Notes: a model not told the origin generated them from the letters alone. Counted from the first letter of the stretch, positions 17,236 through 26,261 are shown. The stretch: 64,000 nt of DNA from Pseudogracilibacillus sp037892545 (GCF_037892545.1 NZ_JBBKBG010000010.1:4970-68969); one strand, 5' to 3'. Numbers and translations are program-made.

Positions 17236-17299
17236 ATAAAAAAGGTTGGGAGCCACCGTGTTTATATCGTCTAAACGTACATACACACATGTCCCAACC
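17236..17299 (-). terminator. Hairpin between yisL and the amylase homologue
   Basis: GGTTGGGA at 17244-17251 pairs with TCCCAACC at 17292-17299 across a 40-base loop. On the minus strand the distal arm is followed by a T-run. It may be a terminator or attenuator, letting part of yisL transcription through. Confidence 0.55.
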
Positions 17300-17307
17300 C
17301 CAATTTT

Positions 17308-17661
17308 TTAAGGTAATATTCCTAATGGTAAACGAGTGAATCCTAATATAATTGCAATTAATGCACTTACAACAAATACAATCCACCATGTTTTTGTCGA
17401 TTTTTGTTTGTTTGTTTTAACCGTAATCATTTCCATTGCAACAATAGCTAACAATCCAGCAATAATTTTAATAATTAGTTCTCCACTTATTTCCGAATAT
17501 TCGGCAAATAAACTCCCACCTGAATATAAAATAAGTAAATAATCAAGGCGTAAAATCATATGGAGAATTTTACCTTGTTTTTTTCCTTGCTTGTAGAAGC
17601 TCACAACGACAAATAATAAGATAAAAGCTACAACCCAAGCAGTAATATGTAAATGAGCCAT
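17308..17661 (-). CDS. yisL: YisL-like UPF0344 (DUF1516) membrane protein
   Basis: A 117-residue protein with four membrane helices and the family opening MAHLHITAWVVAFILL, plus KILHMILRLDYLLIL near residue 35. This matches B. subtilis YisL. The function is unknown. The start at 17661 follows AAAGGGG; a longer frame to 17685 includes this site as coding sequence and is rejected. It is upstream of the amylase homologue on the same strand. Confidence 0.88.
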   Translation of the reverse strand: MAHLHITAWVVAFILLFVVVSFYKQGKKQGKILHMILRLDYLLILYSGGSLFAEYSEISGELIIKIIAGLLAIVAMEMITVKTNKQKSTKTWWIVFVVSALIAIILGFTRLPLGILP

Positions 17662-17912
17662 GTTTCTTTCCCCTTTCTTTTCCAACCATAGTATTATAAA
17701 ATAGCGTTTTACTGTACCATTGCATTATATCATGTCCCGAATGCAAATTCATATATTATAGATTCGACAAATTTATGAGAATTACCTATAAGAATGCCCA
17801 TTTTCAATGAATCGTACACGGTTGCGAATCTTACATATACGATATACACTATTATATAGAGCGTTTTCAACATATTTAGAAAGTTATACAAACAGTGGAC
17901 GGAGGATGAATC

Positions 17913-18896
17913 ATGCGGAAAAAAGTACTTATAGCAAACAGATTAGACCAAATTATTATCGATCAATTAGAAAAACAATTTGACCTTTCCTATATTAAAA
18001 CATACGAAGCAACAAAGGAAGAATTGTACGCTGCCGTAAAAGATGTCCACGGTATTATTGGGCATGGTATTACCATTGATACACCATTACTAAAAGAAGC
18101 GAAAAACTTAGAAATCGTTTGTAATATTTCAGTTGGATTTAATAATTTTGATGTCGAAGCGATGAAACAATACAAGGTTATGGGGACAAATACACCTGAT
18201 GTCCTTACAGATACGGTTGCTGATGTTATTTTTGGATTACTCATTGCAACGGCTAGAAGAATTCCGGAAATGGACCGCCTCGTCAAAGATGGTAAATGGA
18301 AGAAAAATATGTATGAACAATTATATGGAATGGATGTTCACCATAAAAAGATTGGAATTATCGGGATGGGACGTATTGGGGAAGCTATTGCAAATCGTGC
18401 TCATCATGGCTTTCATATGGATGTACTTTATCATACTCGTTCTCGTAAATATGAAGCAGAGAAAAAATTTGGCGCTGTACACTGTTCTTTAGACGACCTC
18501 CTACAACAATCGGACTTTGTCGTTTTAATGACACCATTAACAGAAGAAACGAAGGGATTATTAAGTTTACGGGAATTTCAACTAATGAAGGATACAGCTA
18601 TTTTCATCAATGGTTCACGTGGTCAAACGATTGTAGAAAAAGACTTAATTACTGCTTTAGAGACGAAGGAAATTGCCGCAGCTGGCTTAGACGTATTTGA
18701 AACAGAACCAGTTGACTCGGACAACCCTTTATTAAAAATGGATCATGTTGTCACATTACCACATATTGGCTCTGCTACATATGCAACAGAATTCAAAATG
18801 GCATCATTAGCTTACGAAAATCTTTGTAAAGGTTTAACGAATGAGATGCCTGTAACACTTGTCGATAAAGCAATGTGGGATGTAAGAAAAAAATAA
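17913..18896 (+). CDS. D-2-hydroxyacid dehydrogenase (YvcT-like)
   Basis: A 327-residue NAD(P)-dependent D-2-hydroxyacid dehydrogenase, likely reducing glyoxylate, hydroxypyruvate or 2-ketogluconate; it resembles B. subtilis YvcT. The nucleotide motif is GMGRIGEAIA near residue 153. The catalytic set is an Arg in NGSRGQTIVE, a Glu in FETEPVD and a His in LPHIGSATY near 285. A GGAGG site precedes the ATG. It is a single-gene unit with its own terminator, divergent from yisL. Substrate choice among the family cannot be settled from sequence. Confidence 0.9.
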   Translation: MRKKVLIANRLDQIIIDQLEKQFDLSYIKTYEATKEELYAAVKDVHGIIGHGITIDTPLLKEAKNLEIVCNISVGFNNFDVEAMKQYKVMGTNTPDVLTDTVADVIFGLLIATARRIPEMDRLVKDGKWKKNMYEQLYGMDVHHKKIGIIGMGRIGEAIANRAHHGFHMDVLYHTRSRKYEAEKKFGAVHCSLDDLLQQSDFVVLMTPLTEETKGLLSLREFQLMKDTAIFINGSRGQTIVEKDLITALETKEIAAAGLDVFETEPVDSDNPLLKMDHVVTLPHIGSATYATEFKMASLAYENLCKGLTNEMPVTLVDKAMWDVRKK

Positions 18897-18901
18897 ATCA
18901 T

Positions 18902-18952
18902 AAAGATTCATCGTATGCGTTTTTCGTTCATTTCATACGATGAATCTTTTAT
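18902..18952 (+). terminator. Terminator after the hydroxyacid dehydrogenase
   Basis: A 16-base perfect stem (AAAGATTCATCGTATG at 18902-18917 with its complement at 18934-18949) precedes a short T-run. Confidence 0.88.
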
Positions 18953-19039
18953 ATATGGCGTCACTCTCTTACACTCTACTTTCCTTTCAATCAATGTTTC
19001 ATTTATTTCTTCTTTAAAACTAACACTTTGCCACTATTT

Positions 19040-22000
19040 TTATTTTATCTTAAATGTAGTTTTACTATACCCTTCTTTTGTTTTTGTTACTTCTAACATC
19101 GCTGGAAAGATAGATTTCAGCTCATCCACATGTGATATGACACCGATCATTCTACCAGATTGTTGCAGTTGTACGAGTGCATCGATTGCCTTTTGTAAGG
19201 ATTCATCATCCAATGAACCAAATCCTTCGTCAATAAACATCGTTTCAATTGATACCCCACCTTGGAAGCTTTGAATGACATCAGACATACCTAAAGCTAA
19301 ACATAAAGAGGCGATAAATTTTTCCCCACCAGATAATGTTTTTACATCTCGAGTTAAGCCAGTGTATGCATCATATACATCAATTGCTAAACCACTCTGT
19401 CTTCCATGTGTTTCTTGTCGGTCACTACGAATTAAATAATATTGTCCATTTGTTAAAGAATGGAAACGTACATTAGCAGCTTGTGTGATTTGATCTAAAT
19501 AATCAATTTGTAAATAACGTTCAAACGATATTTTTAAATTATTTTGTCCGCGAAGCGCATCGTACACATCTTCTACGACTACGACCTCTTCCTCAATTCC
19601 TTTTACACGTGTTGATAACTCCTCAATATTTCCTTTTAATTCATGTACACGTTCTGTTTGATGTTTCGTCTTTTGTAATTTTTCAAATGCATGTTCATAA
19701 GTTGTTTTCAATTGTTCTACTTCTGTTTTTAATGCGCTCGTGTCGACTTTTTGTTTATGTTGTAATAAATGATGTAATTCTTCCAATTGATGTTCAACAA
19801 GTGATTTTTGATCATAATATGCTCGGATTTCTTGTTGTAATTGCTTCCGATCATCTTCTTGTAATTTTGCCGCTTCATAATCCTCTACCGTCTCAAAGGA
19901 AGCTTGTGCTAATTGAGATTGGAACGTCTTTTCCAACTCAGTTACCTTTTCTTGTGCGGTTTGAATCGTTTCTTTCATATGTTGTAATGATTGTTCGACA
20001 GATAAATGTTCTTTTTCTGTTTCGCGCATATTCATTTCTGCTCGTTTAAACTGTTCTTCTTTCTGTTTTAACGTTGTTCGTGTTTTTTGTAAATAAGATG
20101 TTAATCGGTCCATTTGTTGAATTTCTTCTGGAATTTCCCTTTTATCGGCTATAAATAAAGAAGATTCCGAGCGATATGTCGCATTTTCCTCTGCATACTG
20201 TTGATCCAATTCTTCTTTTTTCTTGCGTTGTACGTTTATATCCTCTTCTAATTTCCTAATCGCTTTACGATTCGTTTCATACTCTTTTTCGAGTAATTTT
20301 AATTGTTCGATTGTATCTTTTAATTGTTGGCCTTCTTGCTTAATGGTCGACTTCGTCTCATCTAAATGTTTCATGGATAATTCGTATTCATCCATTTTTT
20401 GCTTATACATTTTCCAAGTTCCTTCTAACTCAAAATGATCTTGTTCTATTTTTCTGAGACGTTGCTCCAATTTTTCCATGAATTGTTTCTTTTCTTCTAT
20501 TTGCTCTTTCGTAATAGATGCTCCATGATTCGTTGCTTTATTCGGATGTTCACTACTTCCGCATACTGGACATGCTTCCCCATCATGTAAATGGGATGCT
20601 AAAACGAATGCTTGTTGGTTAAACCAAGTTGATTCAAGCTGATGATACTTTTCTTTTTCTTCTTTAAAAATGGTTTGTGCTCGATTTAACTTTCCTTTAC
20701 TTTCCATTGCTTGATCATGAATTTTGTGAAATTCATTCACTACATGATATTTTTCCCGTAAGGCATGTAGTTTTTCTTCTATTTTTCCTAACGACTTTAA
20801 TTGTGTTTCAGCTGTCTCAATGGCATGTTTTTTCTCATTTAATTGTCGTTCGTTTTCACTTATTTTCTTTTTTATTTCTTCCACTGTTGCACGATTTTGC
20901 TCGATTTGTTTCCGTTGCTCTTCTAGTTTCTTTTCTTTCATCGCCATTTGCTCGACAATTGGCAAAAAGGATTCTAAACGTTCTACTTCACGTTTTAGTT
21001 TTTCTCTCTCTCCTTCTTGCATGACTTCTTTCTCATACACTTCCACCGCTTGTTCATATAGCTTTTTCACATGAACAGTTTGTTCTTCCAGTTCCTTTTG
21101 TTTTATTGTATAGGTCGTTAATTCTGTTTTTCGTTCTTTTAATTGTGCCTCATAAGGCATAATTTTCGCTGCTTCGTTTGCAGCTTCTAATACTGTTTCT
21201 TTTTGTTTATAATTATCTGTTTGCTTTAGCAATTGCTGTAAACTAGCTTCTTTCTGTTCTTTTTCGACAAATTTTTCATTCAAATTGATGCTTTCATTTA
21301 AAACAGCTAATTGTTTCTCATACGATTGTTGTGCCGTTTCATATGCCTGTTTTTCTGTACGTTCTTTTTCACATAAAAATTCCCATTCAGAAAGCAACGC
21401 CTCTACAACTTGTCCACTATTATATGTTTCTTGTTGTAGTAACCATGCTAAAGAGGAACCTTCCCGTACTTCCGTTACAGCCGTCACTTGATCCATAAAA
21501 TGATCTAACATCTTTTTTTCTTCCGTAAATTGCCGTAATAAATCATTACGTTTTTCTTGTAAAAGAAGATTAAACTGTTTATATTTTTCTGTTTTAAATA
21601 GACGTCGCAAAATTGCTTCCTTATTTTCGGTTTCTGATGTTAGTAGTTTACGAAATTCCCCTTGTGGCAACATAACAATTTGTTTAAATTGGTCTTCTGT
21701 TAATCCGATTAATTGCTCCAATTTTTTATTAATTTCAGTCACAATTTGTCGCTCAACAGCAGGAACTTCTGTATGATCTGCTAAAATTTCATATAACTCA
21801 TATTTTTCTCCTGTTGCCGTTTTATTTCCAGCCTTTTTATGACCGAGTTGGCGGAATACACGATATGTTTTCTCACGGAGACGAAAAATAAATGTAACGG
21901 ACGTATGTACATCATCGTCAGCAAAATGACTACGTAACATCGAAATATTTTGCCTATCTGATCCACTTGCAGATCCATATAATGCAAAACAAATAGCATC

Positions 22001-22135
22001 AAAAATCGTTGTTTTTCCCGCACCAGTAGGTCCAGATATGACAAATAATTGGTGTTGTGCCAATTGTGAAAAATCAATACTCTCTTTCTCTTTATAAGGA
22101 CCGAACGCGGACATTTCTATTTTTAATGGACGCAT
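19040..22135 (-). CDS. sbcC: Exonuclease subunit SbcC
   Basis: SMC-like ATPase of the SbcCD (Rad50-Mre11) nuclease that opens hairpins and trims DNA ends. The 1031-residue protein has the Walker A GPTGAGKTTIFD near 35, a Q-loop LPQGEFRKLL near 155, two long coiled-coil arms, a zinc hook CPVCGSSEHP near 520, the signature LSGGEKF near 935 and the Walker B FIDEGFGSLD near 985. The length is normal for Bacillaceae. A GGGGGGAG site precedes the ATG, and sbcD ends 13 bases upstream, so the pair forms one operon. Confidence 0.96.
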   Translation of the reverse strand: MRPLKIEMSAFGPYKEKESIDFSQLAQHQLFVISGPTGAGKTTIFDAICFALYGSASGSDRQNISMLRSHFADDDVHTSVTFIFRLREKTYRVFRQLGHKKAGNKTATGEKYELYEILADHTEVPAVERQIVTEINKKLEQLIGLTEDQFKQIVMLPQGEFRKLLTSETENKEAILRRLFKTEKYKQFNLLLQEKRNDLLRQFTEEKKMLDHFMDQVTAVTEVREGSSLAWLLQQETYNSGQVVEALLSEWEFLCEKERTEKQAYETAQQSYEKQLAVLNESINLNEKFVEKEQKEASLQQLLKQTDNYKQKETVLEAANEAAKIMPYEAQLKERKTELTTYTIKQKELEEQTVHVKKLYEQAVEVYEKEVMQEGEREKLKREVERLESFLPIVEQMAMKEKKLEEQRKQIEQNRATVEEIKKKISENERQLNEKKHAIETAETQLKSLGKIEEKLHALREKYHVVNEFHKIHDQAMESKGKLNRAQTIFKEEKEKYHQLESTWFNQQAFVLASHLHDGEACPVCGSSEHPNKATNHGASITKEQIEEKKQFMEKLEQRLRKIEQDHFELEGTWKMYKQKMDEYELSMKHLDETKSTIKQEGQQLKDTIEQLKLLEKEYETNRKAIRKLEEDINVQRKKKEELDQQYAEENATYRSESSLFIADKREIPEEIQQMDRLTSYLQKTRTTLKQKEEQFKRAEMNMRETEKEHLSVEQSLQHMKETIQTAQEKVTELEKTFQSQLAQASFETVEDYEAAKLQEDDRKQLQQEIRAYYDQKSLVEHQLEELHHLLQHKQKVDTSALKTEVEQLKTTYEHAFEKLQKTKHQTERVHELKGNIEELSTRVKGIEEEVVVVEDVYDALRGQNNLKISFERYLQIDYLDQITQAANVRFHSLTNGQYYLIRSDRQETHGRQSGLAIDVYDAYTGLTRDVKTLSGGEKFIASLCLALGMSDVIQSFQGGVSIETMFIDEGFGSLDDESLQKAIDALVQLQQSGRMIGVISHVDELKSIFPAMLEVTKTKEGYSKTTFKIK

Positions 22136-22148
22136 ACAAACTCCCCCC

Positions 22149-23306
22149 TTATATTTCTCTCGACTGTTTTACATATGCTTCCAGTAAATCTGTAAAAACT
22201 TCCTTCGCCTGATCATTTACCTCTTTGCCTGTCACCTCACGATAAAATGCTTCAAATAATGCCTGATCAGACATTTCTGTTCGTTTTTTATCTGATGGTT
22301 CCTCACTATGTAAAGTTGAAATATCAAAATATTTTCGTTCTACATGCATCGCATTTGGAAAAACCGTACGAATCTTCTCCATCGGTGACAACACAGGTGT
22401 TTCATCTGTTAAAGTAACAAAAATATAGTCTTCACTTACTTCCATTTTCAAAATTTCAGCCATGGAAGCTTCCACTTTTCTTATATCTTTTTCCGCTTCG
22501 AGTGGTCGCTTATCAATATTTGCTACTCCATTTTCATCCAATTCAACAACATAAAATCCTTTTTTATGATGTTCTTCAGAAATAGAGTATTTGTATGGGG
22601 AACCTGCATATCGAATATGCTCATCTTTTACATAATGGGCCTGGTGTAAATGCCCTAAAGCCGTATAATGAAATATGTCAAAATGAGCAGCATTGACATA
22701 TTCTGCTCCACCTATCGATAAAGGTTTTTCAGCATCACTTGTATTTTCTTCTTTTTCTCCATAAGGTGTCACAAATGCATGACCGACAAAAACATGACGC
22801 GCCTTCTCATCCATCATCGGTTTCAAATGTGTAATAATCGCCTTCATTGCATCATCGTGTGAGACAATATTGTCATCTTTTAATAAATGGCGAACCGTAC
22901 TTGGTTCCATATACGGAACAAGATGAAAATGAACTTCTCCCATCTCATCTCGTAAAATGACCGGCTCCTGTTCAAGTGCATATTGACCAACAATATATAA
23001 CCCTTGTTCCCTCATTAGCCCACTACCAAATTGTAATCGACTTGGACTATCATGGTTACCAGCAATCGCAATAACAGGTACCTCTAACTCAATGACTAAT
23101 GTATGTAGCGTATCATTCAATAGTTGCACTGCTTCTGGTGGTGGAACTGCACGATCATATAAATCCCCCGCAATAATAATACAATCTGGTTTTTCCTTTT
23201 TTACTTGCGAAATAAAATCAGCAATAACGACAGATTGATCCTCTGTTAAATGAACACCTTGCAAAATTTTTCCTAAATGCCAATCTGCCGTATGAAAGAT
23301 TTTCAA
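22149..23306 (-). CDS. sbcD: Exonuclease subunit SbcD
   Basis: Calcineurin-like nuclease subunit of SbcCD. The 385-residue protein keeps the metal-binding motifs HTADWHLGK near residue 5, AGDLYDR near 48, GNHDSPSR near 83 and ALGHLHQAHY near 220. The start is taken as TTG at 23306, giving MKIFHTADWH with AAAGGAG 8 bases upstream; the in-frame ATG at 23312 is only 2 bases from that site. The start is therefore inferred from spacing. It lies directly upstream of sbcC. Confidence 0.92.
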   Translation of the reverse strand: MKIFHTADWHLGKILQGVHLTEDQSVVIADFISQVKKEKPDCIIIAGDLYDRAVPPPEAVQLLNDTLHTLVIELEVPVIAIAGNHDSPSRLQFGSGLMREQGLYIVGQYALEQEPVILRDEMGEVHFHLVPYMEPSTVRHLLKDDNIVSHDDAMKAIITHLKPMMDEKARHVFVGHAFVTPYGEKEENTSDAEKPLSIGGAEYVNAAHFDIFHYTALGHLHQAHYVKDEHIRYAGSPYKYSISEEHHKKGFYVVELDENGVANIDKRPLEAEKDIRKVEASMAEILKMEVSEDYIFVTLTDETPVLSPMEKIRTVFPNAMHVERKYFDISTLHSEEPSDKKRTEMSDQALFEAFYREVTGKEVNDQAKEVFTDLLEAYVKQSREI

Positions 23307-23365
23307 TATCATCACTCCTTTTATTGTTTCTCCTTCTTACTAGTGTATCAAAAATAAAAAATTGC

Positions 23366-23440
23366 GAAAAAAAGGAAGTTCGCTTTTAGGAGTGAAAAAT
23401 GTACCAAAATTGCATTTTCCCTAGGCGAAACTTCCTTTTT
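23366..23440. terminator. Imperfect hairpin upstream of sbcD
   Basis: AAGGAAGTTCGC near 23372-23383 pairs imperfectly with GCGAAACTTCCTT at 23425-23437, with an A-run on one side and a T-run on the other. It probably ends transcripts of the short frame-shifted gene at 23441-23595. Confidence 0.6.
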
Positions 23441-23595
23441 CTATATGAAAAACAGCTGCAAAATTAAAATATAGATAATTCCAGCAATCATCAAATAGTG
23501 TCCAAAACACAATTTTGGCAACGACATAAAGGAGGATTTCTCTTTTTTCTCTCCATTTTACAAGATTGACAGCGTAATTTCTGTAATTGGTTCAT
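23441..23595 (-). pseudogene. Frame-shifted small CxxC membrane protein
   Basis: A GGAGG site 8 bases before ATG 23595 starts the reading MNQLQKLRCQSCK. In the same strand, one frame over, SSFMSLPKLCFGHYL continues into a single membrane helix and stops at 23441. Adding one A to the AAAA run just after the CxxC pair would join them into one 51-residue protein. This could be a true one-base deletion, a sequencing error or a programmed shift. Read without shifting, the first frame alone gives a 34-residue cysteine-rich peptide. I do not recognise the family. Confidence 0.4.
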
Positions 23596-23626
23596 TGATT
23601 ATTCCTCCATTATTTTCAATAATCCC

Positions 23627-23995
23627 TTATATGGACGCTCCATTTTTCCATGCCTCATACGTTTTTGTCCAAACCGTTATGAACTCTTTTAAATCCGTTG
23701 TTTTCAATTCGATAGGTTTATAACCAATTTGTTCTTCGGCATCATAATATACATCTTCAATAACAGATGTTTCCTTCGTCACATGCCACGCGAAAAGATT
23801 GCCAGTTCCTTCGAATTTAGGAATTTGTTCTTTTTCAACGGAAACCATTTTATCTATAAAAGTCGCTCCATTACTACCAACTTCTGTCATTAAAAACTGC
23901 GCTACAATCGCCATACTTTCATCTTCAAATTGTATAACTAAACGTTTTTTTTCGATACCAGATCGTTGTAACGTCAATTCCTGAAAATGATACAT
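23627..23995 (-). CDS. Unknown 122-residue protein, possible EndoU immunity partner
   Basis: A soluble, mixed alpha-beta protein of 122 residues with no signal peptide and no membrane segment. Visible features are a central FDKM-like helix region (ATFIDKMVSVEKEQIPKFEG, residues 44-63), an acidic middle and a C-terminal helix KEFITVWTKTYEAWKNG. It starts 9 bases after the EndoU-like gene on the same strand, so the two are co-transcribed. Toxin genes of the EndoU type are commonly followed by an immunity gene, so that role is proposed by context only. I recognise no family by sequence. Confidence 0.6.
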   Translation of the reverse strand: MYHFQELTLQRSGIEKKRLVIQFEDESMAIVAQFLMTEVGSNGATFIDKMVSVEKEQIPKFEGTGNLFAWHVTKETSVIEDVYYDAEEQIGYKPIELKTTDLKEFITVWTKTYEAWKNGASI

Positions 23996-24004
23996 GATTA
24001 CTCC

Positions 24005-24541
24005 CTACCCTTCATAAACTGGGAATGCTGAAATAATTTTTTCGTTATCATCTAAATACATTTGAATAATGATTCCTTCTTCTGTTAATCCTTCGTATGT
24101 ATTCCCTTGTATAAATTCACGTTCGTCATAGGCTTCGTTAATTGCATCCACTACTTCTTGGGAGTCCCAATCATCTGGAAAAAAAGTTGATTTCCCCTTA
24201 TTTGATTGTTTTTCCACGTCTTCTACCATCACTTCTGCCTCATATACACCATGTTCATCACTATCTGTTTTTGTCCCTTCTAAAATCTCCCCTTTTTTAG
24301 AAGGAAGATGATCGTAATGGAACCCTACTGCTTGTCCTTTTCGGTTCAATTCTCCTTCTAAAATATGTGCAAGTGCATTTGGACGAAAATTATCTGTATG
24401 TTCTAATGCATCGATTGGTGTAACATCTTGTACGATATTCGTCTCATTTGTATCACTTAATAATTCATCTAGTGCACTACATCCATATAATAATGACATA
24501 GATAAAAGCAGTGCCATACTTAATTGAAAAATTCTTTTCAC
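24005..24541 (-). CDS. EndoU-like nuclease domain lipoprotein
   Basis: A 178-residue predicted lipoprotein: signal peptide with Cys21 after SLLYG, a short linker, then a domain with the bacterial EndoU pattern from about residue 50. That pattern includes AHILEGELNRKGQAVGFHYD (residues 58-77), a GVYEAEV strand near 98 and KSTFFPDDW near 117, followed by a VVDAINEAY helix. Candidate catalytic residues are His59, His75 and Lys117. EndoU enzymes cut RNA and occur as toxin tips in Gram-positive and Gram-negative bacteria. The start is GTG 24541 with AAGGAAGGA upstream. A compact lipid-anchored EndoU without a delivery domain is unusual. Confidence 0.72.
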   Translation of the reverse strand: MKRIFQLSMALLLSMSLLYGCSALDELLSDTNETNIVQDVTPIDALEHTDNFRPNALAHILEGELNRKGQAVGFHYDHLPSKKGEILEGTKTDSDEHGVYEAEVMVEDVEKQSNKGKSTFFPDDWDSQEVVDAINEAYDEREFIQGNTYEGLTEEGIIIQMYLDDNEKIISAFPVYEG

Positions 24542-24566
24542 ACGGTGTCATTCCTTCCTAAAAGAA

Positions 24567-24599
24567 AAAAGGTGAACAATATTTTCCGTCCACCTTTTC
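24567..24599 (-). terminator. Terminator after mvaS
   Basis: AAAAGGTG-type arms at 24567-24574 and 24590-24599 enclose an AT-rich loop, with T-rich sequence following on the minus strand. It separates mvaS from the EndoU-like gene. Confidence 0.7.
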
Positions 24600-24605
24600 A
24601 TTCAT

Positions 24606-25772
24606 TTATTTACGAGTATATAATCGCATATGATCTTTCATGCCACTTACGTAAGTCGGCGCTGGATCATTTTCATTCGATAATGTTATTTCGGAGCCAT
24701 CTTCCGGTAATTGTTCTGTAAACACTTCCTCATATTGTGCAACAGATATTTTTTTACGTTGTGCAAAAATGTCTCTATGTGCATCTTTTTGCAATGCTTC
24801 TTCATATCCTTCTTCTAAAATGCCAGTGAAAAATTCACCAACAGCACCAGAACCATAGCTGAATAAACCGACACGGTCCCCAGCTTGTAATGTCTCACTA
24901 TTTTCTAATAATGAAATTAGTCCTAAATATAATGAAGCTGTGTAAATGTTTCCGATTTTACGACCATATGTCGTACTATGTTCATATAATTGTTGTAAAC
25001 GATCTTGATTCGCTTCAGACGTTTCATCTAAAATCGTACGTAATGCTTTTAACCCCATTTTTGTGTAAGGTAAGTGGAAACATAATGCAGCGAAATCATC
25101 CAATGATCGATTTGATTTTTCTTTATATTGCTCCCATACTTCATTGAAAAATGAAATATATTGGTCGTTGGAATATTTTCCATCTACATACGCATATGAT
25201 GAATAGTTTGGACGCCAAAAGTCCATAATATCTTTCGTTACATATGCACTATCATTTTCTAATGATAAAATACGCGGGTTTGCACTAATTAACATTGCAA
25301 CTGCCCCCGCACCTTGAGTTACTTCACCAGCAGTACTTAAACCATATCGTGCAATGTCTGATGCTAAAACTAGTACTTTACTATTTGGATTTAATGCAAT
25401 ATGCCCTTTAGCAAGTTGCAATGCAGCTGTCGCACTATAACATGCCTGTTTCATTTCAACTGTACGAGCATATGGTTGAATATCTAATAATTCATGTACA
25501 TAAACTCCAGCAGATTTTGATTGATCAATACCTGTTTCCGTCCCAAATAACACTAAATCAATATGCTGTCTCATCTCATCATCTAAAAATGTTAATGCTG
25601 CATTTGCAGCTAATGTCACAGGATCTTGTGTTAATGGCGCAACAGCCATTTCACTTTGTCCAATACCAATGGTAAATTTTGCAGGTTCAACACCTCTTGA
25701 TTCGGCTAAATCATTCATGTCTACAAAATATTGTGGTGTATAAAACCCAATTTGGTCAATTCCTATTTTCAA
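24606..25772 (-). CDS. mvaS: Hydroxymethylglutaryl-CoA synthase (MvaS)
   Basis: Makes HMG-CoA from acetyl-CoA and acetoacetyl-CoA, the entry step of the mevalonate route to isoprenoids. The 388-residue protein aligns closely with the Staphylococcus aureus enzyme, including Glu79 in GTETGID, Cys111 in MKQACYSAT and His233 in CFHLPYTKMG. A GGAG-type site precedes the ATG. No other mevalonate gene is in the window. Bacillus relatives usually make isoprenoids by the MEP route, so this gene is noteworthy in a Bacillaceae context. Confidence 0.95.
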   Translation of the reverse strand: MKIGIDQIGFYTPQYFVDMNDLAESRGVEPAKFTIGIGQSEMAVAPLTQDPVTLAANAALTFLDDEMRQHIDLVLFGTETGIDQSKSAGVYVHELLDIQPYARTVEMKQACYSATAALQLAKGHIALNPNSKVLVLASDIARYGLSTAGEVTQGAGAVAMLISANPRILSLENDSAYVTKDIMDFWRPNYSSYAYVDGKYSNDQYISFFNEVWEQYKEKSNRSLDDFAALCFHLPYTKMGLKALRTILDETSEANQDRLQQLYEHSTTYGRKIGNIYTASLYLGLISLLENSETLQAGDRVGLFSYGSGAVGEFFTGILEEGYEEALQKDAHRDIFAQRKKISVAQYEEVFTEQLPEDGSEITLSNENDPAPTYVSGMKDHMRLYTRK

Positions 25773-25866
25773 CGGTCATTCTCCTCTATCGTCCAATTTA
25801 AATGTTAAAACTAACACTATCATACGCTTTTTTAATTTACCTTTTCAACTAATTGGAATACGTTTT

Positions 25867-26109
25867 TTAGAAATAATTTGATTCATTTAACGCATTTAAT
25901 AATGTTTGAACTTCTTCTTTAGATAAAGTTATCCCTTTTCCCATTTTCTCGTGGTTTTCTGACCAGTCGCGAATATCATATTTTGGATCTCGTCCATTCC
26001 AACTAATTAAATTTAATTCTTTTTTCCATCCTTTTGATCCCTCTGACAAAACCGCAATCGTTTCAATAATCTCATATGAAAAACTTGCCAACTTATTCAC
26101 CTCAATCAT
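25867..26109 (-). CDS. PC4/YdbC-like nucleic-acid-binding protein
   Basis: An 80-residue protein of the bacterial PC4 family, resembling YdbC proteins of Bacilli. The characteristic core is WKKELNLISWNGRDPKYDIR near residue 28, then MGKGITLSKEE near 56. Such proteins bind single-stranded nucleic acid as dimers. It is a single gene, transcribed away from bioY. The cellular role is unknown. Confidence 0.85.
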   Translation of the reverse strand: MIEVNKLASFSYEIIETIAVLSEGSKGWKKELNLISWNGRDPKYDIRDWSENHEKMGKGITLSKEEVQTLLNALNESNYF

Positions 26110-26201
26110 ATTTCTTGCCTTTATTATAACAAAATTTCGTATAAAACGATGCGAAAAACAAATCTATTCTCACATATTACGTCACCCGTAACAACATAAG
26201 G

Positions 26202-26230
26202 TTGACACTGTTCGTAATTTTTATTATTGT
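26202..26230 (+). promoter_or_regulatory. Sigma-A promoter of the bioY operon
   Basis: TTGACA at 26202-26207 and TATTGT at 26225-26230 are 17 bases apart, 31 bases before the bioY start. I could not identify a clear BirA box (TTGTTAAC and its inverted partner) here, although the B. subtilis counterpart operon is BirA-controlled. Confidence 0.6.
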
Positions 26231-26261
26231 ATATATATCAATTTTAAAAGGAGATTGTATC

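Noticed and set aside
17244..17299. T-box or riboswitch leader before the amylase homologue
   Set aside because: The region forms one hairpin with a T-run and has no T-box sequence or aminoacyl-related gene downstream.
26160..26230. BirA operator before bioY
   Set aside because: GTAACAAC and TGTTCG words are present but their orientation and spacing do not match the TTGTTAAC-spacer-GTTAACAA pattern, so it was not annotated.
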